A DNA stretch of 64,000 nucleotides, from the NCBI RefSeq assembly GCF_020515695.1, contig NZ_JAIWJA010000010.1, positions 124,001 to 188,000 on the forward strand. The letters run 5' to 3'. The notes under the pieces were generated by a model, which was given only the letters and a program-made list of their open reading frames with translations, made no database searches and was not told the DNA's origin. The first letter of the stretch is position 1, and every line of letters starts with the position of its first letter. The DNA comes from Pseudomonas sp. MWU16-30317. Lineage in GTDB: Bacteria > Pseudomonadota > Gammaproteobacteria > Pseudomonadales > Pseudomonadaceae. Of this stretch, positions 43,484-52,402 are shown in pieces. The position numbers and the translations under genes are program-made.

Positions 43484-44893
43484 TTACAAATCGTGTGTGT
43501 GCGAACGCGTTCTTGCCGCAGCGCCCTGAGCCAGGGTCGAAGGTCCATCATACTCAGGGCTGATCGACGCATTGGTGCGCAGTGGCAGCCGCAACAGCAC
43601 GCGCAGGCCACCCTTGCGATTATCGAAGTCCAGTTGACCCGCGCAGCGCTGGACAATCGCGTGGACGATGGCCAGACCCAAGCCGCAGCCTGCTTGCGGC
43701 CCGCTGCGCCAGAAGCGTTGGGTGAGTTGCTGCAGGTCGGCGGGCGCGATGCCCGGCCCCTGATCCTCGACCTCGAACAGCGCCTGCCAGGCATCGGCGC
43801 GCAGGCGCAACACCACCGGACTGGTGACCGGGCTGTGCCGCAGGGCGTTGTCGAGCAGATTGCGCAAGGCCGCGATAGCAAGTGCCGAGGGCATCTCCAG
43901 GCAGGCGCCGGACAGACGCTGCGGTATCTGCAGATCGATACGTTCGCGGTCGCCATGGCTGGCATCCTCGATGGCCAGTCGCGCGACCTGTTCAGCCGTG
44001 CACTGCACGCCGTCATCGAACGACAGGCTGCCCTCCACCCGCGCCAGCAGCAGCAATTGCTCCAGCGTACGGTGCAGGCGATCGGCGCCCAGCTCGGCGT
44101 TTTCCAGCGCTTGCTCACGCACACTGCCGTCAGTCATGCGCGCCACTTGCAGATGGGTCTTGACCGCCGTCAGCGGGCTGCGCAGCTCATGGGCGGCGTC
44201 ACCGGTCAGCCGCCGCTCACGCTCCAGGGTGCGGGCAATGCGCAAAAACAAGGCATTCTGGGTCGCCTGCAACGGCTGCAGCTCGCTGGGCAGGCGGTCT
44301 ATCTGCAAGGGTTCGAGGGAGTCCGGGCTGCGTCGGGTCAGGGCATCACGCATGCGGTGCAGCGGCGCGAGGCCTTGGCGCACCCCCAGCCACAGCACCC
44401 CGAGGCTGCCCAGCAGCGCCATCAGCACAGGTGCCGACGCCGCCATCAGCATTGAGGTGTTCAGTGCTTCACGCTCCTGCTGGCGGTCGGCGGTGGTGAT
44501 GCGCACGTTGTCACGGGCGAGGGTAAAACTGCGCCAATGCGCTCCATCGATGACTTGATCGTGGAAGCCGCTCTTTTGATCATCCAGCATCTGCTCGGCA
44601 CTGCTGTGGCTGCGGGCCAGAATCTCGCCGCGCAAAGAACTGACCTGGCACGCCATGCCGTCGGGAATGCTCAGCTGATCGGCACTGAAATGCGTGCCGC
44701 TGCCCTGGGTCGACAGCGGCGCGGGCAGCTGATCGACCAGACCGGCGACCATGCGCGCCGAAGCCACCAGGCGCTGATCGAGGGAAAACATCATCTGATT
44801 GCGCAGATCGCGAAACATCCAGGCGGCCGCCAGTGCCCAGATCAGGATGAAGGCACCGCCCAGAATCAGGCTCAGGCGCAGACGCAGGCTCAT
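43484..44893 (-). CDS. Sensor histidine kinase (QseC/PmrB-like)
   Basis: 469 residues. Two membrane helices (residues ~8-28 and ~150-170) flank a periplasmic sensor. A HAMP-like linker follows, then HisKA with the phosphoacceptor His in GDAAHELRSPLTAV, and HATPase_c (N box NLLDNALRHS, G1 DQGPGIAP, G2 GCGLGLAIV). The C-terminus is a Ser/Thr/Ala tail. The gene overlaps the response regulator by 4 bp (ATGA). The signal is unknown; family relatives sense cations, low pH or oxidising stress. Confidence 0.93.
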   Translation of the reverse strand: MSLRLRLSLILGGAFILIWALAAAWMFRDLRNQMMFSLDQRLVASARMVAGLVDQLPAPLSTQGSGTHFSADQLSIPDGMACQVSSLRGEILARSHSSAEQMLDDQKSGFHDQVIDGAHWRSFTLARDNVRITTADRQQEREALNTSMLMAASAPVLMALLGSLGVLWLGVRQGLAPLHRMRDALTRRSPDSLEPLQIDRLPSELQPLQATQNALFLRIARTLERERRLTGDAAHELRSPLTAVKTHLQVARMTDGSVREQALENAELGADRLHRTLEQLLLLARVEGSLSFDDGVQCTAEQVARLAIEDASHGDRERIDLQIPQRLSGACLEMPSALAIAALRNLLDNALRHSPVTSPVVLRLRADAWQALFEVEDQGPGIAPADLQQLTQRFWRSGPQAGCGLGLAIVHAIVQRCAGQLDFDNRKGGLRVLLRLPLRTNASISPEYDGPSTLAQGAAARTRSHTHDL

Positions 44894-45573
44894 GCGCCCT
44901 CCTGCGTCGGTATTTTCGCGGGCCCCAGACGGTAGCCGAGGCCGCGCACCGTCTCGACGATGCCGTTGCCCAATTTGCGCCGCAGGTGGTGGATATGCAC
45001 ATTGAGGGCGTTGCTTTCGACCTCGTCGCTGAAGCCGTAGACGCTGTCCTTGAGTTGATCACCCGAAAGGACTCGGCCGCGGTTGTGCAACAGCGCCTGC
45101 AGCAAGGCTTGCTCGCGCCGCGACAGGTCCACCGCCACCTCGCCCAGCCAGGCCTCGCGGCTGCTGGGGTCGTACCGCAGCGGCCCGTGCTCGATGACAT
45201 TGACCGTGCGCCCGGCGGCGCGGCGCAGCAAGGTGTGCAGGCGAGCGCAAAGCTCGCGCAGGTCGAACGGCTTGAGCAGGTAATCGTCGGCGCCGGCTTG
45301 CAGCCCGGCGACCCGATCGGTGACCGCATCGCGGGCAGTCAATACCAGTACCGGCAGCACTTGCCCCTGATGACGCAGGCGCTGCAACAGCTTGAGGCCG
45401 TCTTCGTCGGGCAGGCCGAGGTCGAGCACCATCACGTCGAAATGCGCGGTCTGCAGCAAACTTTGCGCCGCAGCGGCGGTGGCCACGCGATCGACGATCA
45501 GCCCCTGGGCGCCGAGCCCGGCGACAATACCGCTGGCGATCAGGTCGTCATCCTCACAAAGCAGTACGTGCAT
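44890..45573 (-). CDS. OmpR-family response regulator
   Basis: 227 residues. Receiver domain with acidic pocket EDDD, acceptor Asp51 in VLDLGLP, Thr in LTARD and Lys in LKPFD. The C-terminal winged helix (DLSRREQALLQALLHNRGRVLSGDQL, HIHHLRRKLG, TVRGLGYRL) is like PmrA/QseB. It is cotranscribed with the kinase. A direct repeat GTTAA-N6-GTTAA 110 bp upstream is a likely autoregulation site. Confidence 0.95.
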   Translation of the reverse strand: MHVLLCEDDDLIASGIVAGLGAQGLIVDRVATAAAAQSLLQTAHFDVMVLDLGLPDEDGLKLLQRLRHQGQVLPVLVLTARDAVTDRVAGLQAGADDYLLKPFDLRELCARLHTLLRRAAGRTVNVIEHGPLRYDPSSREAWLGEVAVDLSRREQALLQALLHNRGRVLSGDQLKDSVYGFSDEVESNALNVHIHHLRRKLGNGIVETVRGLGYRLGPAKIPTQEGA

Positions 45574-45683
45574 GGGGGTTCTCGCAGGCTAGAAGGGCAC
45601 AGGTCGGTGGAGAGCATGGTCGAAGCCGATTAAGCGAGGATTATAGCCCCACTGGCTACCTGATCGACGGCTGCAGGAATACC

Positions 45684-45699
45684 GTTAATCCGCGGTTAA
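45684..45699. promoter_or_regulatory. Direct-repeat box of OmpR-type regulator
   Basis: GTTAA (45684-45688) and GTTAA (45695-45699) spaced one helical turn (11 bp). PmrA and QseB bind TTAA-containing direct repeats with this period. Confidence 0.55.
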
Positions 45700-45764
45700 C
45701 CGAATGGACTCATGCTTTGACGTGTGGCCACCGTATACCTATGTGCGTTGCCATGCGCAGTGCC

Positions 45765-45831
45765 GGCCTCTTCGCGAGCAAGCTTTGCCCACACATGAAC
45801 TTTAGGAGCAAAGCTTGCCCGCGAAGAGGCC
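45765..45831. repeat. REPIN-like inverted repeat (CTTCGCGAGCAAGC type)
   Basis: The 24-base arms at 45765-45788 and 45808-45831 are inverse copies with one mismatch, centred on a 19-nt spacer. A second, more diverged copy is at 51642-51730. Confidence 0.85.
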
Positions 45832-45864
45832 CGCAACATCACCTCTTACTCTGGATACCCGCCC

Positions 45865-46674
45865 ATGCTGAGCTTCAACCTCGGGCCCTTCGCCCTGTCG
45901 CTGCAACACCTCAGCCTGCTGGCGGCGGTCGGCCTGGGCATGGCCGTGGCATGGGGGATCGAGCGTCGGCGACCTGGCAAACGGACGGGGGAATCGGTCA
46001 TATTCTGGCTGTTCGCAATCGCCCTGCTAATGGCGCGTGCGGGTTTCATCATCCAATACTGGCCGCAGTACCACAGCGATCCGCTGCAGGCGATCGACCT
46101 GCGCGATGGCGGCTTCCTGGCCTGGCCCGGGGTCGTGACGATAGTGCTGGGCACGCTGCTGATCGGCTGGCGGCGTGCATCGCTCCGGCGTCCGCTGGGC
46201 TGGGGCATGAGTGCTGGCCTGCTGCTGTGGACGCTGGTGAGCATCACCACACAACAGCTCGATAAAGATCGGCGCTTGCCCGCGCTGCATCTGCAAAACT
46301 CGACAGGCCTGGTGGTGCCGTTGGCGGACGCGCGCGGGCGGCCGATGGTGGTCAACCTGTGGGCCACCTGGTGTCCGCCCTGCCGGCGCGAGATGCCAGT
46401 GCTGCGCGAGGCCATGCGGGATTATCCGCAAGTGGCCTTCGCGCTGGTCAATCAGGGCGAGAGCGTGGCGGATGTCAGCACCTTTCTCGGCACTGTCGGT
46501 ATCGATAGCTCCCAGGTGCTGTTCGATCCACAGACGGCGCTGGCGCAACAGGTGGGTTCGGCCGCTTTGCCGACCACCCTGTTCTACAGCGCGGATGGCC
46601 GCCTGGTGGGCACCCATCTGGGCGAACTGTCAGCGGCCAGCCTGGCCCATGCCCTGGAGGTGTTCGGGCTCTGA
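45865..46674 (+). CDS. Membrane Lgt-like/TlpA-type thiol-disulfide fusion protein
   Basis: 269 residues. The first ~130 residues form about four membrane helices that resemble the N-terminal half of prolipoprotein diacylglyceryl transferase (NLGPFALSLQ, ARAGFIIQYW, DGGFLAWPGVV), but the remaining Lgt body and its catalytic core are missing. The rest is a TlpA/ResA thioredoxin domain with CXXC at Cys170-Cys173 (WATWCPPCRREMP) and cis-Pro in AALPTTLFYS, facing the periplasm. It probably reduces or isomerises disulfides. It is divergent from a two-component system. The start has a weak SD. Confidence 0.85.
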   Translation: MLSFNLGPFALSLQHLSLLAAVGLGMAVAWGIERRRPGKRTGESVIFWLFAIALLMARAGFIIQYWPQYHSDPLQAIDLRDGGFLAWPGVVTIVLGTLLIGWRRASLRRPLGWGMSAGLLLWTLVSITTQQLDKDRRLPALHLQNSTGLVVPLADARGRPMVVNLWATWCPPCRREMPVLREAMRDYPQVAFALVNQGESVADVSTFLGTVGIDSSQVLFDPQTALAQQVGSAALPTTLFYSADGRLVGTHLGELSAASLAHALEVFGL

Positions 46675-46684
46675 AGGAGGCCCC

Positions 46685-48214
46685 TCAGTGCCCGGATGCC
46701 GCCGGCCCGGCCTTGGCACTGAACGGCGGCTTGGCCAGCCAGACGAACACCACCAGCGCCGCGAACATCCAGCCCATCAACGTGAAGTAATCCACCGTCG
46801 ACAGCATGTACGCCTGGCTTTCGACGATCTGGTCCAGTTGACTATAAGTCGTCTGCCCCGCTCCACCCATCACCTGCATCGTGTGCTGCGTCGCAGGATC
46901 GTAGGCCGTGATGCTCTCGGTCAGATAGGCATGGTGCTGATTGGCACGGCGAATCCAGATCCAGGTCGTCAATGACGCTGCGAAGCTGCCTCCCAGCGTG
47001 CGCAAAAAGGTCGCCAGGCCCGATCCATCGGCAATCTGCGCCGGCGGCAAGTCCGAGAGCAGAATGCTCAGGGTCGGCATGAAGAACAACGCAATGCCGA
47101 TCCCCATGAACAACTGCACCAGCGCAATGTGGGTGAAGTCCACCTGATTGGTGAAGCCTGCGCGCATGAAGCAGCTGGCACCGATGGCCGTGAAGGCAAG
47201 CCCGGAGAGGATCCGCAGGTCGAATTTTTGCGCGTACTTGCCCACGAACGGCGACATCAGTACCGGCAGGATACCGATCGGCGCCACCGCCAACCCCGCC
47301 CAGGTTGCGGTGTAGCCCAATTGCGTCTGCAACCATTGCGGCAGGATCAGGTTGATGCCGAAGAACCCGGCGTAACCCATCACCAGGGTCATGGTGCCCA
47401 CGCGGAAATTGCGATATTTGAACAGCCGCAGATTCACCACCGGATGGTCGTCGGTCATTTCCCAGATGATGAACACCGTGAGCGCGATCGCCGAAATCAC
47501 CGCGCCGATGATAATGAAGTTGGACTCGAACCAGTCCATGTCATTGCCCTTGTCGAGCACCACCTGCAGCGCGCCGACCCCGATGATCAAGGTAATCAGG
47601 CCGATATAGTCCATGGGCTGGCGGCTGATAGTCACCGGCCGCGCCGCCAGTTGTTGACGCACGATCCCGGCCGCGATGATGCCCACCGGAATATTGATGA
47701 AAAAGATCCACGGCCAGCTGTAGCTGTCGGTGATCCAGCCGCCGAGGATGGGCCCGGCAATCGGTGCCACCACCGTGACCATGGCCAGCAGCGCCAGCGC
47801 CATCCCCCGCTTGGCAGGAGGGTAAACCGCGATCAGCAGCGTCTGGGTCATTGGGTACAGCGGCCCGGCCACCAGGCCCTGGATCACACGAAAGCCCACC
47901 AGTTCGGGCATCGACGTCGAGATACCACATAAAAACGACGCCAGCACGAACAACAGCGTCGCCCACAGGAACAGCTTGACCTCACCGAAGCGGCGGCTCA
48001 GCCAGCCGGTCAGCGGCAAGGCGATGGCGTTGCTCACCGCAAACGAGGTAATGACCCAGGTGCCCTGCTCGGAACTCACCCCCAGGTTGCCGGAAATCGT
48101 CGGCAAGGCGACGTTGGCAATGGTGGTGTCGAGCACCTGCATGAATGTCGCCAGCGACAGCCCGATGGTACTGAGCAGCAGGCTGGGCGGCGTGAACGAC
48201 GCATTGTTGCTCAT
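46685..48214 (-). CDS. DHA2-family (EmrB-type) drug efflux transporter
   Basis: 509 residues from ATG 48214 (SD AAGGA). Fourteen membrane segments with the DHA2 motifs LDTTIANVALPTI (motif D1), GWLSRRFGEVKLF (motif A) and GPILGGWITDSYSWPWIFFINIPVGI (motif C). It is the inner-membrane proton antiporter of an EmrAB-TolC pump. Last gene of marR-OMF-emrA-emrB. It ends 10 bp from the convergent TlpA gene with no terminator visible. Confidence 0.92.
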   Translation of the reverse strand: MSNNASFTPPSLLLSTIGLSLATFMQVLDTTIANVALPTISGNLGVSSEQGTWVITSFAVSNAIALPLTGWLSRRFGEVKLFLWATLLFVLASFLCGISTSMPELVGFRVIQGLVAGPLYPMTQTLLIAVYPPAKRGMALALLAMVTVVAPIAGPILGGWITDSYSWPWIFFINIPVGIIAAGIVRQQLAARPVTISRQPMDYIGLITLIIGVGALQVVLDKGNDMDWFESNFIIIGAVISAIALTVFIIWEMTDDHPVVNLRLFKYRNFRVGTMTLVMGYAGFFGINLILPQWLQTQLGYTATWAGLAVAPIGILPVLMSPFVGKYAQKFDLRILSGLAFTAIGASCFMRAGFTNQVDFTHIALVQLFMGIGIALFFMPTLSILLSDLPPAQIADGSGLATFLRTLGGSFAASLTTWIWIRRANQHHAYLTESITAYDPATQHTMQVMGGAGQTTYSQLDQIVESQAYMLSTVDYFTLMGWMFAALVVFVWLAKPPFSAKAGPAASGH

Positions 48215-48275
48215 CACTTGTCCTTCGAAGACGTGGCGCCGCGACTGGGCTCGTCGCGGCGCAGGTAGCAGCGGA

Positions 48276-49499
48276 TCAGCGCTGGGCGGTGCTGCCAGCG
48301 GCGCTGTTGTCACGGATCAGACGGGCGATCATGGCGTCGGCCTCACCCAGTTGCTGGTCGTAGACATTGGTGGTGAACGACGCCTTTTGCGGCGGTTGCT
48401 GCGCCAGTACCGGACCACTCTGGTCGTGCAGGTCGACATCGACCACCGTCGACAGACCGATACGCAATGGGTGCCTGGCCAGCTCGTCGGCATTGATGTG
48501 AATACGTACCGGCACCCGCTGGACGATCTTGATCCAGTTACCCGTGGCGTTCTGTGCCGGCAACAAGGCGAACGCGCTGCCGGTACCGGCGCCGAGGCTG
48601 TCGATGGTGCCGCTGTACTTGATGTCGCTGCCGTAGATGTCGGATTCGATCTCGACGGTCTGGCCGATGCGCATGTTACGCAGCTGGGTTTCCTTGAAAT
48701 TGGCATCGATCCACAGCTGGTTCAGCGGGATCACGGCCATGGTCGCGGTGCCTGGCTGAATGCGTTGGCCCAGCTGCACGGTGCGCTTGGCGACGTAACC
48801 GGTGACCGGCGCGATCAGGGTGGTCCGCGCATTGGCCAGGTAGGCGTCACGCAGTTGCGCGGCCGCAACCTGCACGTCCGGATGGTCGGAAATCACCGTG
48901 GCATCCACCAGTGCCGAAGTGCTGGCCAGTTGTTGCAAGGCATTGTTCAACGCGCTCTGGGCCGAGCTCAGGTCGTCCCGCGCATGGGACAGTTCTTCCT
49001 GGGAAATCGCCCCGCCCGCAGCCAGGCTGCGACGGCGGTTGAAGTTGTCCTGAGCCTTTTGCACGTCGGAACGGCGCGCATTGACCTGCGCTTTCATGCC
49101 GTCGACGTTGCTGTACAGCCCGCGCACCTGGCGCACGGCCTTGGCCAGATTGGCCTGGGCGTTTTGCAGGGCGATCTTGGCGTCGGCCGGATCGAACTGC
49201 AGCAGCACTTGCCCGGCGTGAACCAGGTCACCGTCGTCGGCGCCGATGCTGGTGACGGTGCCGGTGACCAGCGGGGTAATTTCTACCACGTTGCCGTTGA
49301 CGTAGGCGTCATCGGTGCTTTCGTTGAAGCGCCCGTAGAGTTCGTACCAGGCCCAGACGCCAAGGCCGCCGAGCACGACCACGATCAGCACGATAAACAG
49401 CATCAGCTTGCGCTTGCCGCCGCCTTTTTTCTGCGGTGCGGCTTTCTCCTGCGGCTGGGCGTTATTGTCGGGAGCAGTATTGGAAGAGGCAGTAGCCAT
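48276..49499 (-). CDS. EmrA-type membrane fusion protein
   Basis: 407 residues. A Pro/Gln/Lys-rich cytoplasmic tail (1-30), one membrane helix (LMLFIVLIVVVLGGLGVWAW), then lipoyl/barrel-sandwich halves (DDAYVNGNVVEITPLVTG..., VTGYVAKRTVQLGQRIQPG) around a coiled coil, and a beta-barrel (LWIDANFKETQLRNMRIGQTVEIE). It bridges the transporter and the outer-membrane channel. It lies 15 bp after the channel gene. Confidence 0.92.
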   Translation of the reverse strand: MATASSNTAPDNNAQPQEKAAPQKKGGGKRKLMLFIVLIVVVLGGLGVWAWYELYGRFNESTDDAYVNGNVVEITPLVTGTVTSIGADDGDLVHAGQVLLQFDPADAKIALQNAQANLAKAVRQVRGLYSNVDGMKAQVNARRSDVQKAQDNFNRRRSLAAGGAISQEELSHARDDLSSAQSALNNALQQLASTSALVDATVISDHPDVQVAAAQLRDAYLANARTTLIAPVTGYVAKRTVQLGQRIQPGTATMAVIPLNQLWIDANFKETQLRNMRIGQTVEIESDIYGSDIKYSGTIDSLGAGTGSAFALLPAQNATGNWIKIVQRVPVRIHINADELARHPLRIGLSTVVDVDLHDQSGPVLAQQPPQKASFTTNVYDQQLGEADAMIARLIRDNSAAGSTAQR

Positions 49500-49514
49500 G
49501 ACAAGTACCTTGAA

Positions 49515-50984
49515 TTATTCAGTCGGCGTGGCGGTAGCGGAAGGCGCCTGGGCGAGTTGATCGTCCTGGAAGCCACCGCCCAGCGCCTGCATCAATTGGA
49601 TCGACAGGTCGATCCGCTCGGCGTTGAGGCTGGCCAGTTGTTGTTGGGCCTGGAGCAATTGCTGTTCGATGGTCAGCACATCGACGTAACTGCCGATGCC
49701 CGCGCCGTAGCGCTGGCTGACGCTGTCGTAGGAGCGCTGGGCAATCTCTGCGGCACGCTGCGACGCCTCGACCTGGCGATTCAGAGCACGCAGTTGGACG
49801 ATGCTGTCGCTGACGTCACCCAGCGCCTTGACCAGATTCTTGTTGTACTGCGCCACGGCCAGGTCGTAGTCGGCGTCCCGGGCATCGAGAGTGGCGCGCA
49901 GTCGGCCACCGTCGAAAATCGGCAGCGACACCGCTGGCGCGATATTCCAGAAGCGGCTCGGACCGCCGAGCAGCGCGTCTCCGAGAATCGACTGCACGCC
50001 AGCCGCAGCGCTCAAGTTGAGGTTGGGATAGAAGCGCGTCTTGCTCGCCACCACATCCTTGCTCGCCGCCTCGACCCGCCAGCGCGCGGCCACCAGATCA
50101 GGACGGCGGCCCAACAGCTCGGCCGGCAAGGTCGACGGCAGTTGCACCACGCCTGGCTGCAAGACCTTCGGCCGGGCGATCTCGTTGGCGCGGTCGGGGC
50201 CTTTGCCCAGCAGCACGGCGAGGGCGATACGGGCGCTGGCCAGCTGCTTCTCGGCGTTGATGGCCTGCTCCTGGGAGCTGGCCTGCAGGCTTTCGGTCTG
50301 CTGCAACTGGTAGTCGCTGTCGACGCCGGCCGTGTGCCGACGCTGACCGAGGCTGAGCATCTGGCCGGTGCGTTTGAGATCCTCCTGGGCCAGGTCGGCG
50401 ACGATGTGCGCCTGGCCCAGATTGCTGTAGGCCCGGGCGACATCTGCGGCCAGGGTCAAGGCTGCCGCCTGACGATCGACTTCGGCTGCGCGGGCCTGCC
50501 CCAGCGCCGCTTCCCAGGCCGCGCGCTCGCCGCCCCAGAGGTCGAAGTTGTAGTTGAACGTGGCCTCGATATTGCGCGAGGTCGAATAAGCCTCACCGAC
50601 CCCCAGTGGATCCTGCTCGCGGTTGAAGCGCGCGCGCTGGACACTGGCGTCGGCATCGAGGGTCGGGCTGCGATCGGCATCGGCGGCGGCGGCCGCGGCA
50701 ATTGCCTGATGGCTGCGGGCGCTGGCGATCTGCATGTCCGGGCTGTCGCGCAGGGCTTCCTTGATCAGGCCGTCGAGCTGCGGATCGCCGAGGCTGGTCC
50801 ACCAGTCGCGCTTGGGCCAGGCGGCGGGCGACAGGGTGATACCTGCCAGCGATTGACCGGCCTTGAGGTCTTGCGCCTTGAGGCTTTTGCCCTGAGTGTC
50901 GAGACCGTGAAAATTGGCGCACCCGGCCAGGCTCATGGCGACCAGCACCAGGCTCAAGCGCAGACGCTGTGTTGTTCCGCTCAT
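49515..50984 (-). CDS. NodT-family outer-membrane efflux lipoprotein
   Basis: 489 residues from ATG 50984, which overlaps the marR stop (ATGA). Lipobox LAGC with Cys22. Two OEP repeats: residues ~60-260 and ~270-470, with NLNLSAAAGVQSILG and VSLPIFDGGRLRATL as landmarks. It forms the TolC-like outer-membrane duct of the pump, anchored by lipid. The long frame that begins earlier overlaps marR and has no start support. Confidence 0.9.
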   Translation of the reverse strand: MSGTTQRLRLSLVLVAMSLAGCANFHGLDTQGKSLKAQDLKAGQSLAGITLSPAAWPKRDWWTSLGDPQLDGLIKEALRDSPDMQIASARSHQAIAAAAAADADRSPTLDADASVQRARFNREQDPLGVGEAYSTSRNIEATFNYNFDLWGGERAAWEAALGQARAAEVDRQAAALTLAADVARAYSNLGQAHIVADLAQEDLKRTGQMLSLGQRRHTAGVDSDYQLQQTESLQASSQEQAINAEKQLASARIALAVLLGKGPDRANEIARPKVLQPGVVQLPSTLPAELLGRRPDLVAARWRVEAASKDVVASKTRFYPNLNLSAAAGVQSILGDALLGGPSRFWNIAPAVSLPIFDGGRLRATLDARDADYDLAVAQYNKNLVKALGDVSDSIVQLRALNRQVEASQRAAEIAQRSYDSVSQRYGAGIGSYVDVLTIEQQLLQAQQQLASLNAERIDLSIQLMQALGGGFQDDQLAQAPSATATPTE

Positions 50985-51457
50985 TTCATTTGACCTATGC
51001 GCGCTATCGTCAGGGCATCCCCGGCAGCGACCAGTACTTTCATCAGAATGCGCTCCAGATCGGCCAATTCTGCCGGCTCGAGCACGCCTACCAGTTGATT
51101 CATTGCGTCGGCACCAATGTGCGGCAGGCGGTCGGCAAGGCGCTGACCGGCATCCGTCAACTCGAGCCGGATCTGTCGGCGATCGGCTTCGCTGCGGCGG
51201 CGTTTGATCAAATCCTTTTGTTCCAGACGATCGAGCATCCGAGTCATCGAGCCGCTGTCCAGCGACAGGTATCGGCACAGCTCTGCCGGGGTATCGACAT
51301 CGAATTGCTGAACGATGATCAGCACCTTGAATTGCGCAGCGGTGACGCCATCCGGCTCAAGATGGGCATCGAGGATACGGTCCTTGACCATGCTGCTGCG
51401 GCCCATCAACAGGCCGATGGTGCAGCTTCGGAAGTTCTCGGGAGTGAAGTGTTTCAT
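50981..51457 (-). CDS. MarR-family regulator of the efflux operon
   Basis: 158 residues. A winged helix with the wing DRRQIRLELTDAGQRLAD and the recognition region LDSGSMTRMLDRLEQKDLIKRR. First gene of the efflux operon, and most likely its own repressor: two 12-bp palindromes, one in the promoter spacer and one at the start of the transcript, lie just upstream. Ligand-induced release would turn on the pump. The ATG has a poor SD. Confidence 0.93.
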   Translation of the reverse strand: MKHFTPENFRSCTIGLLMGRSSMVKDRILDAHLEPDGVTAAQFKVLIIVQQFDVDTPAELCRYLSLDSGSMTRMLDRLEQKDLIKRRRSEADRRQIRLELTDAGQRLADRLPHIGADAMNQLVGVLEPAELADLERILMKVLVAAGDALTIARIGQMK

Positions 51458-51475
51458 GCAGATCGACCCAAAACC

Positions 51476-51528
51476 CTGCCTAGGCAGATAATGTGTCTAG
51501 ATGTTACTGCTTAGGCAGCGAATGTCAA
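51476..51528 (-). promoter_or_regulatory. Promoter and paired operators of the marR-efflux operon
   Basis: Read leftward: -35 TTGACA (51528-51523), spacer 16, -10 TAACAT (51506-51501). Palindrome 1, CTGCTTAGGCAG (51507-51518), fills the spacer. Palindrome 2, CTGCCTAGGCAG (51476-51487), is perfect and lies near +15. Their centres are 31 bp apart, three helical turns. Confidence 0.8.
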
Positions 51529-51641
51529 ATCACTTATTAGCATGCTATGTAATTGGCGAAATGCCGCTACCTTGTGGGGATGGGTCGTGTTCGGTGGCGA
51601 AGGGGGCATTTGCAGCGGTGATGTCTTGCGGTGTCGCTTAG

Positions 51642-51730
51642 GGCCTCTTCGCGAGCAAGCTTTGCTCCTACAGGCGCGAGCAGCCCCTGAGTCTTGCACC
51701 TATTGGAGCGGAGCTTGTTCCGAAGCGGCC
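51642..51730. repeat. REPIN-like inverted repeat (diverged copy)
   Basis: GGCCTCTTCGCGAGCAAGC-TTTGCTCC (51642-51668) pairs imperfectly with GGAGCGGAGC-TTGTTCCGAAGCGGCC (51705-51730). Same family as 45765-45831. Confidence 0.7.
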
Positions 51731-51751
51731 AGCGCAGGCAAATGGAAAGGA

Positions 51752-52351
51752 TCAGGCAGGCACGCCGCTATGAAAGCGGAATTCCGGATCGGGGGTTTCG
51801 ATCAGCTCGGCCTCAGCGACCCGCACTCTCTCGATGACCTTGGCGATGTCGGCCGCGTCCCCGTGCTGGTAGGCCAGCTTCAAGTAGCCTTGATAATGCC
51901 GCGCTTCGCTTTTCAGCAAACCATGGTAGAAACGCCCCAACTCTTCATCCAGATGCGGCACCAGCGCTTCGAAACGCTCGCAGCTGCGGGCTTCGATAAA
52001 GGCACCGACCACCAGCGTATCCACCAGCTTGACCGGTTCATGGCTGCGCACCTGCTTGCGCAAGGCCGAGGCATAACGCCCCGCGCTCAGGGGCTGGAGT
52101 TCAATCTTGCGCTTCTTCATCAGGCGCATGACCTGCTCGTGGTGCACCAGCTCCTCGCGGGCCAGGCGCGACATCATGTTGATCACGTCGGCGTGCACGG
52201 GGTAACGGGCGATCATGCTCAAGGCCGTGGAGGCTGCCTTGAACTCGCAGTTCTTGTGATCCAGCAGCAGCGTGGTCAGGTCCGCCAGCGCGGCCTCGAC
52301 CCAGGCGTGGGGCGTGCGGCAACCGAGAAAATCATGAATTTCGGCCAGCAT
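51752..52351 (-). CDS. miaE: tRNA-(ms2io6A37) hydroxylase MiaE
   Basis: A non-haem di-iron monooxygenase that hydroxylates the 2-methylthio-isopentenyl side chain at tRNA position 37. 199 residues from ATG 52351 (SD GGGGA); the GTG two codons earlier is too close to the SD. Iron ligands are expected from HKNCEFKAAS, EELVHHEQVMR, EARSCERFEAL and SEARHYQGYL, the ferritin-like EX2H motifs. It needs MiaA/MiaB products made elsewhere. Confidence 0.94.
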   Translation of the reverse strand: MLAEIHDFLGCRTPHAWVEAALADLTTLLLDHKNCEFKAASTALSMIARYPVHADVINMMSRLAREELVHHEQVMRLMKKRKIELQPLSAGRYASALRKQVRSHEPVKLVDTLVVGAFIEARSCERFEALVPHLDEELGRFYHGLLKSEARHYQGYLKLAYQHGDAADIAKVIERVRVAEAELIETPDPEFRFHSGVPA

Positions 52352-52402
52352 GGGCACGGTTCCCCTGTCAAAAGCGCGGGATTATAGAGGGCACCGGCAC
52401 AG

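Noticed and set aside
42907..44124. A 405-codon frame joining the GNAT protein to upstream sequence
   Set aside because: The upstream part is an antisense/out-of-frame reading of the kinase gene; the GNAT protein starts at 43395 with a good ribosome-binding site.
47976..50993. A 1,005-codon open frame on the + strand
   Set aside because: It lies wholly antisense to the EmrB, EmrA and outer-membrane channel genes, has no family motifs and arises from the codon bias of high-GC genes.
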